From YC2-FULL-38-9 sp964629635 (lineage in GTDB: Bacteria; Patescibacteriota; Microgenomatia; UBA1406; GWC2-37-13), in contig CAZVQS010000002.1 of the NCBI GenBank assembly GCA_964629635.1, positions 186,001 to 250,000 of the forward strand: a DNA stretch of 64,000 bases, written 5' to 3'. Position 1 is the first letter of the stretch. Each line of letters begins with the position of its first letter. The notes beneath the pieces were generated by a model. The model was not told where the DNA came from. It ran no database searches and worked only from the letters and a program-made list of their open reading frames with translations. Below, in pieces: positions 1-8,714 of the stretch. Both the position numbers and the translations under genes were made by a program.

Positions 1-1779
1 CTTTTTACTTTTTAGGGTGTCGACTGCCTTGTCGTATGCAGTCTGGATTATTTTTTTCACTTCCGCGTCTATTTTGGAGAGCGCCTCCTGCGAGACGGTA
101 TTCTGCTCGTAATAGCTTTTTCCCCATTCGGTGATGTCCATGGTGGGGCCGAAGTTGATCGGACCGAGTTCGCTCATGCCGTATTCGACAACCATCGCTT
201 TTGCGATGCGGGTTGCCTGGTCAAAGTCGTTGGCTGCTCCGGTCGTGATTTCGCCGAATATCGTATGTTCAGCCGCGCGTCCGCCCATCATGACCGCGAT
301 TTCCTCGAGAAGATGGGTTTTCGTTTCATGCAGCTTGTCCTGAACCGGCGGGATCAGCGTATAACCGAGCGCCATGCCGCGGGATACGATCGAAATGCGG
401 TGCACGGGGTCGGTGTGGGGAAGGAAATGGCTGACGATCGCGTGGCCCGCCTCATGATATGCCGTAAGTTTCTTGTCGATATCCGACTGCATGCGTTTCT
501 TGGCCGGGCCGAGCTTCACTTTAGTCGCGGCTTCCTCAATATCGTTCATGGTGATTTCCGTTTTCGCGTTGCGTGCCGCGAAAATGGCCGCCTCGTTCAG
601 CATGTTTTCGATGTCGGCGCCGGAAAATCCGACGGTCCGCTTGGCAACCTTGTCCCAGTCGACTTCGGCGGAAAAGGGCTTTCCTTTGGCATGGATCTGG
701 GTTATTGCTTTTCTGCCTTCAACATCCGGGTAATCGACGATGATGCGCCGGTCAAACCGTCCGGGCCGCAAAAGCGCATTGTCCAGGAGGTCTCCCCGGT
801 TGGTTGCGGCAACGACTATCACCTGTTCGTTGGGGGTGAATCCGTCCATTTCGACCAGGATCTGGTTTAATGTCTGCTCCCGTTCGTCGTGCGACGGCAT
901 CGCGCCGACAGAACGCGCGCGTCCGATCGCGTCTATTTCGTCAACGAAAATGATGGAGGGAGAGCTTTTTTTGGCCGTCTGGAACAGGTCGCGTACGCGC
1001 GCCGCGCCGATGCCGACCAGCATTTCCATGAATTCGGATCCGGCTATCGAGAAGAAAGGAACGTTCGCCTCGCCGGCGACTGCTTTGGCAAGCAGAGTTT
1101 TTCCGCATCCTGCGGGTCCGACCAGCATTACGCCTTTGGGAGTACGCGCCCCGAGTTTCTTGTATTTTTCAGGATTCTTCAGGAAGTCGACCACCTCCTC
1201 AAGTTCCTTTTTAGCCTCATCAACACCTGCAACATCCTTGAACGTCACCTGGGGCATGTCCTTGGAAAACCGTTTTACCTTGGCCTGGCCGAAGGAAAAT
1301 ACGGAATCCTGGGCTCCGCGCGCCTGGCGGAACAGGAAAATGAAAAATCCGACCATGAGAATGGTCGGGATGATGTTCGAAAGGAACGTAATGAGGCCCG
1401 AGGAGCCCTGAGTATCCTTGACGGTTATCTGGGTATCGCCCGGATTCACGTCGGAGTCCCTCAACGTCTGGAGGAAGCTGTCGCTCGGTTCCTTGTAGGA
1501 AACTCCCAGGGTATCGTTCTTGTAATATACGATAATCTTGTTGTCGACCACCTCCACCTTTTTCACTTTTTTATCCCTGATGTCCTGTACGACGGTCGTG
1601 ATCGATTTTTCCGGAAGCGCCTGGTTGATCTCCCGCGTTATCGAGCGGTATGCGAAAAAGAGAAAGAGAAGGATGAAGAATATGAAAAACAGGTTTTTTA
1701 TGTCGAAATTGAAACTGAACTGGGCTACTTTTTTCGGGTCTAATTTCTTGTGATTTTTTCCGTTTTTTTTGTTATTCAT
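1..1779 (-). CDS. ftsH: ATP-dependent zinc metalloprotease FtsH (3' end cut by window edge)
   Basis: Membrane-anchored AAA+ protease that degrades misfolded membrane and regulatory proteins. Read on the minus strand from the ATG at 1779, the frame stays open to base 1 (593 codons), so only the last few dozen C-terminal residues are missing compared with the usual ~640. Two membrane segments flank a small external domain in the first ~130 residues. The Walker A motif GPAGCGKT is at residues 221-228 (the family usually has GPPGTGKT), followed by the Walker B VDEID, the second region of homology, and the zinc site HEAGH with H442, E443 and H446. It is divergent from the t6A gene pair. A TAAAAT box sits six bases before the ATG, implying a leaderless message. 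The identification is secure. Confidence 0.97.
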   Translation of the reverse strand, partial: MNNKKNGKNHKKLDPKKVAQFSFNFDIKNLFFIFFILLFLFFAYRSITREINQALPEKSITTVVQDIRDKKVKKVEVVDNKIIVYYKNDTLGVSYKEPSDSFLQTLRDSDVNPGDTQITVKDTQGSSGLITFLSNIIPTILMVGFFIFLFRQARGAQDSVFSFGQAKVKRFSKDMPQVTFKDVAGVDEAKKELEEVVDFLKNPEKYKKLGARTPKGVMLVGPAGCGKTLLAKAVAGEANVPFFSIAGSEFMEMLVGIGAARVRDLFQTAKKSSPSIIFVDEIDAIGRARSVGAMPSHDEREQTLNQILVEMDGFTPNEQVIVVAATNRGDLLDNALLRPGRFDRRIIVDYPDVEGRKAITQIHAKGKPFSAEVDWDKVAKRTVGFSGADIENMLNEAAIFAARNAKTEITMNDIEEAATKVKLGPAKKRMQSDIDKKLTAYHEAGHAIVSHFLPHTDPVHRISIVSRGMALGYTLIPPVQDKLHETKTHLLEEIAVMMGGRAAEHTIFGEITTGAANDFDQATRIAKAMVVEYGMSELGPINFGPTMDITEWGKSYYEQNTVSQEALSKIDAEVKKIIQTAYDKAVDTLKSKK

Positions 1780-1785
1780 TCGAAC

Positions 1786-1791
1786 ATTTTA
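1786..1791 (-). promoter_or_regulatory. -10 box of ftsH, leaderless configuration
   Basis: On the minus strand TAAAAT is separated from the ftsH ATG by exactly six bases (GTTCGA), so transcription should begin at or next to the start codon. No convincing -35 hexamer is visible. The same -10/N6/ATG spacing recurs at other genes in the window, which supports the call. Confidence 0.5.
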
Positions 1792-1875
1792 GCAGATTTT
1801 TGGTAAAATTGCTTATTTAAAACCTGCCGGAATTGGTAATAAGATACGCGTTGTGGCAGTAATCCAAAACAGGAT

Positions 1876-2931
1876 ATGAACATCATAGGAACCGGTGACC
1901 GGTATCTCGAAAAATCCGTCCAGATTCTCCGTGTGGGCGGACTTGTCGTGTATCCGTCGGACACTGTTTACGGAGCGCTCGTCGATGCTACCGATGAACG
2001 GGCGGTTTCGAAACTTATCGCCTTCAAGAACCGGCCGCCCGGCAAACCGATTTCCGTATTTGTCTCGGACATGGATATGATGGAGCAGTATGCGCTTGTA
2101 GATCCTGCCAAACATCCCATGCTTTCCCGCCTTGCACCCGGCCCGTTCACGTTCATAATGGAATCGCGGCATAAAATACTGCCCCAACTGGAATCCGAAA
2201 AAGGCACCATCGGTATACGGTTCCCAGATTACTCTCCCGTTATAAGACTTGTGAAAGAATTCGGAAAACCAATTACCGCCACATCAGCCAACCTGTCGGG
2301 CCGGCCGCCCCATTACCGGATAGATGCGCTCATGCGGGAGTTTCCCGCATCAAAGGCGGCGCTTATTGACCTGGTCGTGGATGCGGGGGCACTGCCCCGG
2401 AACAAACCGTCCACCATTCTGGACCTGACCGAGCCGCAGGTACGCATGTTGAGGAAAGGGGATGTCGAAGTGAACCGCTTCGATTCATTTGAAACCCGTT
2501 CCCCGGAAGAAACCGGCCGGATTGCACGACGGGAGGTGGAGCGCAATCTCGGTAACATCGCAAATAAGCCTCTGGTTTTCATTCTGCAGGGCGATATGGG
2601 TACCGGAAAGACCGTTTTCGTCAAGGCGGCGGGGGAGCTGTTTGGGATCGATAATATCGTGTCCCCGACATTTGTCGTGTACTATGAATATAAAACCGAC
2701 CTGCTCGGAGTGAAACGGTTTATCCACTGCGACCTGTTCAACATCGAGGATCCTGAGGAATTCGGATACCTCGGGCTTGAGGAATACCTGGTTCCCGGCT
2801 CCATTTTGTTTATCGAATGGGGGGAAAAGTCAGGCGCCCTGTACGGCGCGCTCAAAAAGAAGTGCGACATCGTGCATGTGCGTTTGGCTTACGGGGATGG
2901 TTCGGTACGCACGTTAGACATCAGCAGCTGA
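1876..2931 (+). CDS. TsaC-TsaE fusion: threonylcarbamoyl-AMP synthase plus t6A ATPase
   Basis: Residues 1 to about 205 are a Sua5/YrdC/TsaC domain, which makes threonylcarbamoyl-AMP from threonine, bicarbonate and ATP. It has the typical YPSDTVYG motif, the KNRPPGKP nucleotide-binding stretch and the ATSANLSG motif. Residues ~215-351 are a TsaE-type P-loop ATPase with Walker A GDMGTGKT (239-246) and the later SPTFVVYYEY and HCDLF motifs. TsaE assists TsaD in threonylcarbamoylation of A37 in ANN-decoding tRNAs. The reading frame runs through both domains without a break, so this is a true fusion of proteins that are normally separate. tsaD starts one base after its stop, giving a compact t6A operon; TsaB is not in the window. 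Function is confident for both halves; the reason for the fusion is unknown. Confidence 0.93.
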   Translation: MNIIGTGDRYLEKSVQILRVGGLVVYPSDTVYGALVDATDERAVSKLIAFKNRPPGKPISVFVSDMDMMEQYALVDPAKHPMLSRLAPGPFTFIMESRHKILPQLESEKGTIGIRFPDYSPVIRLVKEFGKPITATSANLSGRPPHYRIDALMREFPASKAALIDLVVDAGALPRNKPSTILDLTEPQVRMLRKGDVEVNRFDSFETRSPEETGRIARREVERNLGNIANKPLVFILQGDMGTGKTVFVKAAGELFGIDNIVSPTFVVYYEYKTDLLGVKRFIHCDLFNIEDPEEFGYLGLEEYLVPGSILFIEWGEKSGALYGALKKKCDIVHVRLAYGDGSVRTLDISS

Positions 2932-2932
2932 T

Positions 2933-3982
2933 ATGAATATACTTTCAATCGACACGTCATGCGACGAGACATCCGTTGCCGTAACCAACGGGAGGAGGGT
3001 TCTTTCAAACGCCATTTATTCGCAGGTCCTGCTTCATAAGAAGTGGGGAGGCGTCGTGCCTTCGATCGCCAAACGCGCCCATGAGGAGCGGATCGATTAT
3101 GTTATCGGGGAAGCGTTGCGGAAATGGGGAAAGGGGAAAACCGCTGCGGATACGGACGCGATTGCAGTCACCCAGGGCCCGGGGCTGGCAATCGCGCTTG
3201 AGGTCGGCATGCGCAAGGCAAAGGAGCTGAGTGCTTCTTACGGCAAGCGCATAATTCCGGTAAACCATCTGGAAGGGCATATCTATTCCTGTTTCGTGCA
3301 GAACGGCAGGGGAAACCCGGTGCGTCCCATCGAGTTCCCGTACCTGTCTCTTGTCGTATCGGGGGGGCATACGGAGCTTGTCGTCATGAGAGGCCACGTC
3401 CAGTACGAGGTGATAGGTGAAACTATAGATGATGCGGCAGGAGAAGCATTGGACAAAGCGGCAAAAATGCTGGGTTTGGGATATCCGGGCGGAGCGGCGA
3501 TCGAACGTCTTTCCGAAACCGCCGGCAATACGGACAAATACCGGTTTCCCCGGCCCATGGCCAAAAGCGACGACCTCCGGTTCTCGTTTTCCGGATTGAA
3601 AACCGCACTCTATTATTTCCTTAAGAAGATGGACCCGGAGGACATCGCACGATGCATAGGTGATATCGCCAGCTCTTTCCAGGAAGCGGTGTTTTCCTCA
3701 ATACTTATGAAGACGGAACGTGCGGTCAAAGAGACCGGAATCAGCCGCCTGGCTGTGGGCGGAGGGGTTGCCGCAAACCGCTATCTCAGAAAACGGATGC
3801 GCCGCCTGGTTTCCGCCAAGGGCGGTTCGGTCGTGTTCCCGCCGTACCCGTACCTGACCGGGGACAATGCGGCGATGATCGGCGTTGCAGCCCATTATAA
3901 GGCGGAAAAGGGGATATTCGTTGCAGATCCGGCGGTATTTGACCGTATTCCGCGGTATTCCTTACGCATTTACGACTTGTAA
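2933..3982 (+). CDS. tsaD: tRNA N6-threonylcarbamoyladenosine transferase TsaD
   Basis: The 349-residue protein is normal length for TsaD/Kae1, which transfers the threonylcarbamoyl group onto tRNA A37. It opens with the family motif SIDTSCDETSVAV and carries the metal-binding NHLEGH (H112 and H116), the GGHTELV nucleotide-site loop, the GGVAANRYLR motif and the DNAAMIG aspartate motif near the C-terminus. It follows the TsaC-TsaE fusion with a one-base gap, so the two are almost certainly co-transcribed. In bacteria TsaD normally needs TsaB for stability; that gene must be elsewhere or absent. Confidence 0.97.
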   Translation: MNILSIDTSCDETSVAVTNGRRVLSNAIYSQVLLHKKWGGVVPSIAKRAHEERIDYVIGEALRKWGKGKTAADTDAIAVTQGPGLAIALEVGMRKAKELSASYGKRIIPVNHLEGHIYSCFVQNGRGNPVRPIEFPYLSLVVSGGHTELVVMRGHVQYEVIGETIDDAAGEALDKAAKMLGLGYPGGAAIERLSETAGNTDKYRFPRPMAKSDDLRFSFSGLKTALYYFLKKMDPEDIARCIGDIASSFQEAVFSSILMKTERAVKETGISRLAVGGGVAANRYLRKRMRRLVSAKGGSVVFPPYPYLTGDNAAMIGVAAHYKAEKGIFVADPAVFDRIPRYSLRIYDL

Positions 3983-4005
3983 AAAACGTTAAAAACTAAT
4001 ACAAT
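3977..4005 (+). promoter_or_regulatory. Promoter of the rrf2-suf operon
   Basis: TTGTAA (3977-3982, overlapping the tsaD stop codon), a 17-base spacer and TACAAT (4000-4005) form a good sigma-70-type promoter. The ATG of the Rrf2 gene follows after eight bases, giving a leader of about two bases. An ATAC-N7-GTAT inverted repeat spans the -10 box (3999-4013) and is a possible Rrf2 operator. Confidence 0.6.
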
Positions 4006-4013
4006 ATAAGTAT

Positions 4014-4409
4014 ATGTTGACGCTCAACAAACAATCCGACTACGCGCTCATAATTGTTTCCCAACTCCTCGGCAAAGAAGATTTCATTCCCCTTTCGGAA
4101 CTGGTCGACAATTCCAACCTGCCGAAACGGTTCCTCGCCCGCATAGCCGCAACACTCGTGAACCGCAAATTGCTCATCAGCCGTGAGGGGCGGGTCGGCG
4201 GATACAAGCTGTCGCCCAACATCCAGACCATTACCATGTACGACTTCCTCCATATATTCGAGAAGCAGCTTAATTTTCTCGACTGCATGAACCATACCTA
4301 CAAATGCAAGTACGAAAAAGTCTGCAAGCACCGGCACGGCATACGGAGCAAATTGAATGAGATCGTGCTTGAACAGCTCAAGAAAACCCGTCTCATGGAT
4401 TTGTTCTGA
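4014..4409 (+). CDS. Rrf2-family Fe-S-sensing transcriptional regulator (IscR/SufR type)
   Basis: A 131-residue Rrf2-family protein: an N-terminal winged helix (residues ~1-65, including the wing motif GRVGGYKLS) followed by a cysteine cluster. Three cysteines at 91, 98 and 104, with histidines at 106 and 108, match the IscR pattern of three Cys plus a His that ligate a 2Fe-2S cluster. It is the first gene of the suf operon, five bases ahead of sufC, so it most likely senses Fe-S status and controls its own operon. The slightly wider C-x6-C spacing differs from E. coli IscR. Family is certain; the sensed cluster is inferred. Confidence 0.9.
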   Translation: MLTLNKQSDYALIIVSQLLGKEDFIPLSELVDNSNLPKRFLARIAATLVNRKLLISREGRVGGYKLSPNIQTITMYDFLHIFEKQLNFLDCMNHTYKCKYEKVCKHRHGIRSKLNEIVLEQLKKTRLMDLF

Positions 4410-4414
4410 ATCCT

Positions 4415-5125
4415 ATGTTGCGCCTTTTAAACCTGACTGCCGGTGTCAATAATAAAACCATCCTTAACGGCATATCCCATGTGTTCAAAAAAAACAGGGT
4501 ATATGTCATCGTCGGTCCCAACGGATCGGGCAAATCGACGTTAGCGCACGTGGTCATGGGAAACCCCACTTATACGGTCGGGAAGGGATCGAAGCTGGCT
4601 TTCGGGGAAACCGACCTCACTGAGCTTCCCCCGGACAAGAGGGCCAAACTGGGAATATTCCTTTCTTTCCAGTCACCCCATTCCCTCAGGGGCGTCACCG
4701 TATTTCAGCTTCTGCGCATGGCGCTTGACGGAGCGAAGGATCCGCTCGCGCTGCGGCAGGAGGTGTACCGCGTTGCCCGGATGCTGAAAGTCAAAAAGGA
4801 AATGATCGAGCATCCCTTGAACGAAGGGGCATCGGGAGGCGAAAAGAAAAAAATGGAAGTGCTTCAGGCCGCCGTCATCAATCCGGAAGTTGCCATATTT
4901 GATGAAGTCGATACGGGAGTCGATGTGGATGCGCTCAAGATATTCGCGACCTTCGTCAAGTCGTTCCGGAAAGACAAAACCCTTATTTTCATAACCCATA
5001 ATTTCCGCATCCTGAAACATATCACTCCGGATGAGGTTCTCGTCATGAAGGAGGGAAGAATCATCCGTACGGGCGGGCATGACCTGCTTGAGACCGTCGA
5101 GAACGAGGGGTTTGGCAATTTATGA
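4415..5125 (+). CDS. sufC: Fe-S cluster assembly ATPase SufC
   Basis: ABC-type ATPase of the SufBCD scaffold complex, cytoplasmic. The 236-residue protein has Walker A GPNGSGKST at 34-42, the signature SGGEKKK, and the Walker B region FDEVDTGVDVDAL, whose GVDVDAL tail is characteristic of SufC rather than of transport ATPases. The H-loop appears as ITHNFRIL. Its last four bases overlap the start of sufB, as expected for translational coupling within the operon. Confidence 0.96.
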   Translation: MLRLLNLTAGVNNKTILNGISHVFKKNRVYVIVGPNGSGKSTLAHVVMGNPTYTVGKGSKLAFGETDLTELPPDKRAKLGIFLSFQSPHSLRGVTVFQLLRMALDGAKDPLALRQEVYRVARMLKVKKEMIEHPLNEGASGGEKKKMEVLQAAVINPEVAIFDEVDTGVDVDALKIFATFVKSFRKDKTLIFITHNFRILKHITPDEVLVMKEGRIIRTGGHDLLETVENEGFGNL

Positions 5126-6525
5126 CAGATATGAGCGACGAGAACCTTGACTTTGAATACCGGTACGGATTTTCGATGCCCCAGAACAACCGCTATACGT
5201 TCGGGAAAGGTCTTAACTTGGATACGGTGGAATCCATTTCCCGCTTGAAAAAAGAGCCGGACTGGATGCTCCAGAAAAGGCTTCAAGCCTACCGGCATTT
5301 CGTGAAGGAACCCCTCCCCCGGTGGGGCGCGGACCTGACTTCGATCGATTTTGACGATATCGTCTACTACATCAAACCGACTGATAAAGCAGCGTCTTCA
5401 TGGGACGACCTGCCCGAAGAGATCAAAACGACCTACGACCGCATCGGCGTACCCGAGGCGGAAAAGAAATTCCTCGCCGGGGTGAGCGCCCAGTACGAAT
5501 CGGAGGTCGTGTATGAAAGCATACAAAAGGAGCTCACAAAAAAAGGAGTGGTGTTTTGCGACATGGACAGCGGACTGCGCAACCACCCTGAGCTGGTCCG
5601 GAAATACTTCGGCACACTCATTCCCTATGCGGACAACAAGTTTGCCGCGCTCAATACGTCAGTATGGTCAGGGGGATCATTCGTATACGTCCCCAAAGGA
5701 GTGCGCGTCGCTCTACCCCTTCAGGCGTATTTCCGTATCAATGCGGAGCGGTTCGGTCAGTTCGAGCGCACCCTCATCATAGCGGATGAAGGTTCATATG
5801 TACACTATATAGAGGGATGCACCGCACCCATCTACACTACGAGTTCGCTCCATGCGGCTGTCGTTGAGATTTTCGTGAAAAAAAATGCCCGGGTCCGCTA
5901 TACCACAGTGCAGAACTGGAGCAAGAATGTGTACAACCTCGTGACGAAGCGTGCGGTTGCAGGGGAGAACGGCGTTATGGAATGGATCGATTGCAATATC
6001 GGAAGCGGGATTACCATGAAATATCCGGCCGTATACCTGAAAGGCAGGGGGGCGCGGGGAGAAGTGCAGTCAATCGCCCTTGCCGGCGCGTCCCAGCATC
6101 AGGATGCAGGCGCCAAGATGTTTCACTTCGCCCCTGAAACGACATCCCGCATTGTTTCAAAATCCATATCCAAATCCGGCGGCAGAACCTCATACCGGGG
6201 CATGGTGCAGGTCATGCCCGGCGCCCGGGGAAGCCGGGTGTATACGACCTGTGACGCTTTGATCATGGATGAAGCGTCCCGCTCGGATACCTATCCCGTT
6301 ATGCGCATCAAGGAAAACGAGACAGCCGTTGAGCATGAGGCGACGGTAGAAAAACTCGGGGAAGAAACGCTCTATTACCTGGCAAGCCGCGGGATCGGGA
6401 AAACGGAAGCCGAAGGGCTCATGGCTAACGGCTTCATCGATCCGGTCGTCAAGGAAATACCTCTTGAGTATTCCATCGAACTGAACCGGCTCATTGCCCT
6501 TGAAATGTCGGGAAGCGTGGGGTAA
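5122..6525 (+). CDS. sufB: Fe-S cluster assembly scaffold SufB
   Basis: The 467-residue protein has full SufB length and its typical regions: an N-terminal helical part, a central beta-helix with the motif SVWSGGSFVYVPKG, and the C-terminal segment with SYRGMVQV and the HEATVEKL region around the conserved glutamate. SufB receives sulfur from SufS/SufU and builds 4Fe-4S clusters with SufC and SufD. The start at 5122 overlaps sufC; a second ATG three codons on is equally possible. Identification is secure. Confidence 0.96.
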   Translation: MTDMSDENLDFEYRYGFSMPQNNRYTFGKGLNLDTVESISRLKKEPDWMLQKRLQAYRHFVKEPLPRWGADLTSIDFDDIVYYIKPTDKAASSWDDLPEEIKTTYDRIGVPEAEKKFLAGVSAQYESEVVYESIQKELTKKGVVFCDMDSGLRNHPELVRKYFGTLIPYADNKFAALNTSVWSGGSFVYVPKGVRVALPLQAYFRINAERFGQFERTLIIADEGSYVHYIEGCTAPIYTTSSLHAAVVEIFVKKNARVRYTTVQNWSKNVYNLVTKRAVAGENGVMEWIDCNIGSGITMKYPAVYLKGRGARGEVQSIALAGASQHQDAGAKMFHFAPETTSRIVSKSISKSGGRTSYRGMVQVMPGARGSRVYTTCDALIMDEASRSDTYPVMRIKENETAVEHEATVEKLGEETLYYLASRGIGKTEAEGLMANGFIDPVVKEIPLEYSIELNRLIALEMSGSVG

Positions 6526-6530
6526 ACCAT

Positions 6531-7136
6531 ATGAAACAAGCAACATTTCTGCATATCACCGAGGCGCCTGCGCGAGCGATAGCCATAACGGAACCGGGAA
6601 AGTACGTGGCGTTTTTCCACAACTTAAGCGGCACAGTTGCTTTTGATATCGGGGGGCATGGCGTGGACATCGAGATTCTCGGCCTGTATACGGGCAGTGA
6701 CCGCCAGGCATATGACCTGAAAACCGTACAGCGCCATACGGCCGCCGGTTCGCGGTCAAACCTTCTCGTAAAGGGGGTGTTTGCGGATACAAGCGCGTTT
6801 ACGTACCAGGGGCTTATCCGGATTGAACAGGATGCCCGGAAAACACACGCATACCAGAAAAACGAAAACATCCTCATGTCCAAGGGCGCGTTCGTCAGTT
6901 CAAAGCCGGAGCTTGAAATATTGTGCGCAGACGTATTCTGCACGCACGGCTCGACTACCGGCATGTTCAATCCGGAAGATCTCCATTATCTCAATACGCG
7001 CGGAATCAACGACGGGCAGGCAAAACAGCTGCTGACCGCAGGTTTCATACGTGATATATTTAGACTGTTGCGTGATGCAGGGTGCGTCCGGGAGGCGCAG
7101 GAACTTGAACAGTCCGTTATAAAAACATATGCTTGA
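6531..7136 (+). CDS. sufD: Half-length SufD-like scaffold subunit
   Basis: The 201-residue protein has the SufB/SufD beta-helix core and the C-terminal motif CTHGSTTG, which matches the conserved CxHG(A/S)TxG of SufD. It is about half the usual SufD size (~420 residues): the N-terminal helical domain is absent and the beta-helix is short. No frameshift or remnant coding is visible upstream, because sufB ends five bases before it, so this is a reduced gene and not a decayed one. It overlaps sufS by eight bases. It should pair with SufB and SufC as the second scaffold subunit. Confidence 0.88.
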   Translation: MKQATFLHITEAPARAIAITEPGKYVAFFHNLSGTVAFDIGGHGVDIEILGLYTGSDRQAYDLKTVQRHTAAGSRSNLLVKGVFADTSAFTYQGLIRIEQDARKTHAYQKNENILMSKGAFVSSKPELEILCADVFCTHGSTTGMFNPEDLHYLNTRGINDGQAKQLLTAGFIRDIFRLLRDAGCVREAQELEQSVIKTYA

Positions 7137-8352
7137 TACCTCAACCATACGGAAGGATTTTCCCATTTTCCAGAACCGGCCGGGGCTCGTATACCTGGAT
7201 TCAACCGCCACATCACTTAAACCCCTATCCGTAATCAACGCGTTAAACGGCTATTACCGGCAATATTCCGCCAATATCTACCGGGGTATTTACGAATTGT
7301 CGGAGCAGGCGACCGGGGCGTACGAAAATGCACGCTCGGCTATCGCCCGCTTCATACACGCTGCACCCGGGGAAATCGTTTTCACCCGCAATACTACCGA
7401 ATCGATAAACCTGGCCGCATATTCGTTCGTGAAACCGATGATCGGGAAAGGTTCACAGATCGCAACGACCGTCATGGAACACCATTCGAATTTCGTGCCG
7501 TGGCAGCAGATTGCAGGGGAGACCGGCTCGCTTCTCAAGGTGATTCCGGTAGTCGGGGACGGAGCGCTGGATATGGACAACCTGGACCGCAATATCACGC
7601 CGGACACCGTATTCCTCGCCGTCGCGTGGGTTTCAAACGTTCTCGGAACGGCAAACGACGTGAAGCGGATAATACGGGAAGCTAAACGCATCAGCCCGCG
7701 CATAGTTACTCTGGTCGACGCCGCTCAGGGAGTTCCCCACAGGAAAACGGACGTGCAGGATCTCGGATGCGACTTCCTGGCCTTTTCCGGACACAAAATG
7801 CTCGGGCCGACCGGCATCGGCGTATTGTGGGGCAGGCAGGAAATCCTTGCCGGCATGAAACCGTTTCTCTACGGAGGGGAAATGATATCGGAAGTGCATA
7901 TACAGGCGACAAAATTCAAGGATCCGCCGCACCGGTTCGAGGCAGGTACTCCGGCAATCGGTGAAGCCATCGCGCTTGGCGAGGCGGTGCGGTACCTGGA
8001 AAAAACAGGTGCCGATGCCATCCACGATCATGAAAAAGAACTTGCAGCGTATGCCGTACGGTCGCTTCGTGAGACGTTCAGGGATATACGGGTCGTGGGG
8101 CCGGTATCCGGCGCGCGGGGCGGCATCGTGAGCTTCACCTTCGGCGCCGTCCATCCGCATGACGTTTCCCAGATACTTGCGGAGCGCCAAATCTGCGTGC
8201 GTGCGGGCAACCACTGCGCTATGCCGCTCCATGAACACCTCGGCCTCGATGCGACGGTTCGCGCAAGTTTTTATCTGTATAATAGCCGGGAAGATGTCGA
8301 CGCCCTCATTGACGGCCTTAAAGGCGTCGCGTCCGTTTTCAAAACCGCATGA
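7129..8352 (+). CDS. sufS: Cysteine desulfurase SufS
   Basis: PLP-dependent enzyme that removes sulfur from cysteine to feed Fe-S assembly. At 407 residues it is normal for SufS. The PLP lysine lies in AFSGHKMLGPTG (K223, preceded by H222), and the catalytic cysteine is C363 in VRAGNHCAMPLH, the class II (SufS-type) arrangement. It is followed, with a four-base overlap, by sufU, which acts as sulfur acceptor in SufS systems lacking SufE. Confidence 0.96.
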   Translation: MLDTSTIRKDFPIFQNRPGLVYLDSTATSLKPLSVINALNGYYRQYSANIYRGIYELSEQATGAYENARSAIARFIHAAPGEIVFTRNTTESINLAAYSFVKPMIGKGSQIATTVMEHHSNFVPWQQIAGETGSLLKVIPVVGDGALDMDNLDRNITPDTVFLAVAWVSNVLGTANDVKRIIREAKRISPRIVTLVDAAQGVPHRKTDVQDLGCDFLAFSGHKMLGPTGIGVLWGRQEILAGMKPFLYGGEMISEVHIQATKFKDPPHRFEAGTPAIGEAIALGEAVRYLEKTGADAIHDHEKELAAYAVRSLRETFRDIRVVGPVSGARGGIVSFTFGAVHPHDVSQILAERQICVRAGNHCAMPLHEHLGLDATVRASFYLYNSREDVDALIDGLKGVASVFKTA

Positions 8353-8705
8353 GCATATATCAGGAAATCATCCTTGATCACGCAAGCCATCCCCGCAATA
8401 CGGGCAGCATACCTCACGCTTCAAACACGGTGACGGTCCACAACCCTCTGTGCGGCGACAGAATCCGGATGGATATCCTGGAGGAAAACGGCATGATCAA
8501 AGACATCAAATTCACGGGAAAGGGATGCGTGATTTCCCAGGCTTCCGCCTCGCTCCTGACCGGTATTGCGCGCGGCAAGCAAAAAGAGGAGTTGAAGAAG
8601 ATGACGAAAAAGGATATGATGAAACTGTTGGGCATTGAGCTCGGTCCCAACCGGCTCAAATGCGCACTGCTTCCGCTTGAGGCATTGAAGAAATTATTAA
8701 TTTAG
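8349..8705 (+). CDS. sufU: SufU-type sulfurtransferase/scaffold
   Basis: The 118-residue protein of the IscU/SufU fold keeps C35, D37, C60 and C105, the Cys-Asp-Cys-Cys set that binds zinc in SufU. The motif NPLCGDRI and the GKGCVIS loop are typical. It overlaps sufS by four bases, which fits its role as the sulfide acceptor for SufS. It is somewhat shorter than Gram-positive SufU (~145 residues). An IscU-like scaffold role cannot be excluded, but the neighbourhood favours SufU. Confidence 0.92.
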   Translation: MSIYQEIILDHASHPRNTGSIPHASNTVTVHNPLCGDRIRMDILEENGMIKDIKFTGKGCVISQASASLLTGIARGKQKEELKKMTKKDMMKLLGIELGPNRLKCALLPLEALKKLLI

Positions 8706-8714
8706 AAAAAAACC

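Noticed and set aside
889..1743. A 284-codon open frame on the plus strand
   Set aside because: It lies antisense to the unmistakable FtsH frame and its translation has no protein-like motifs.
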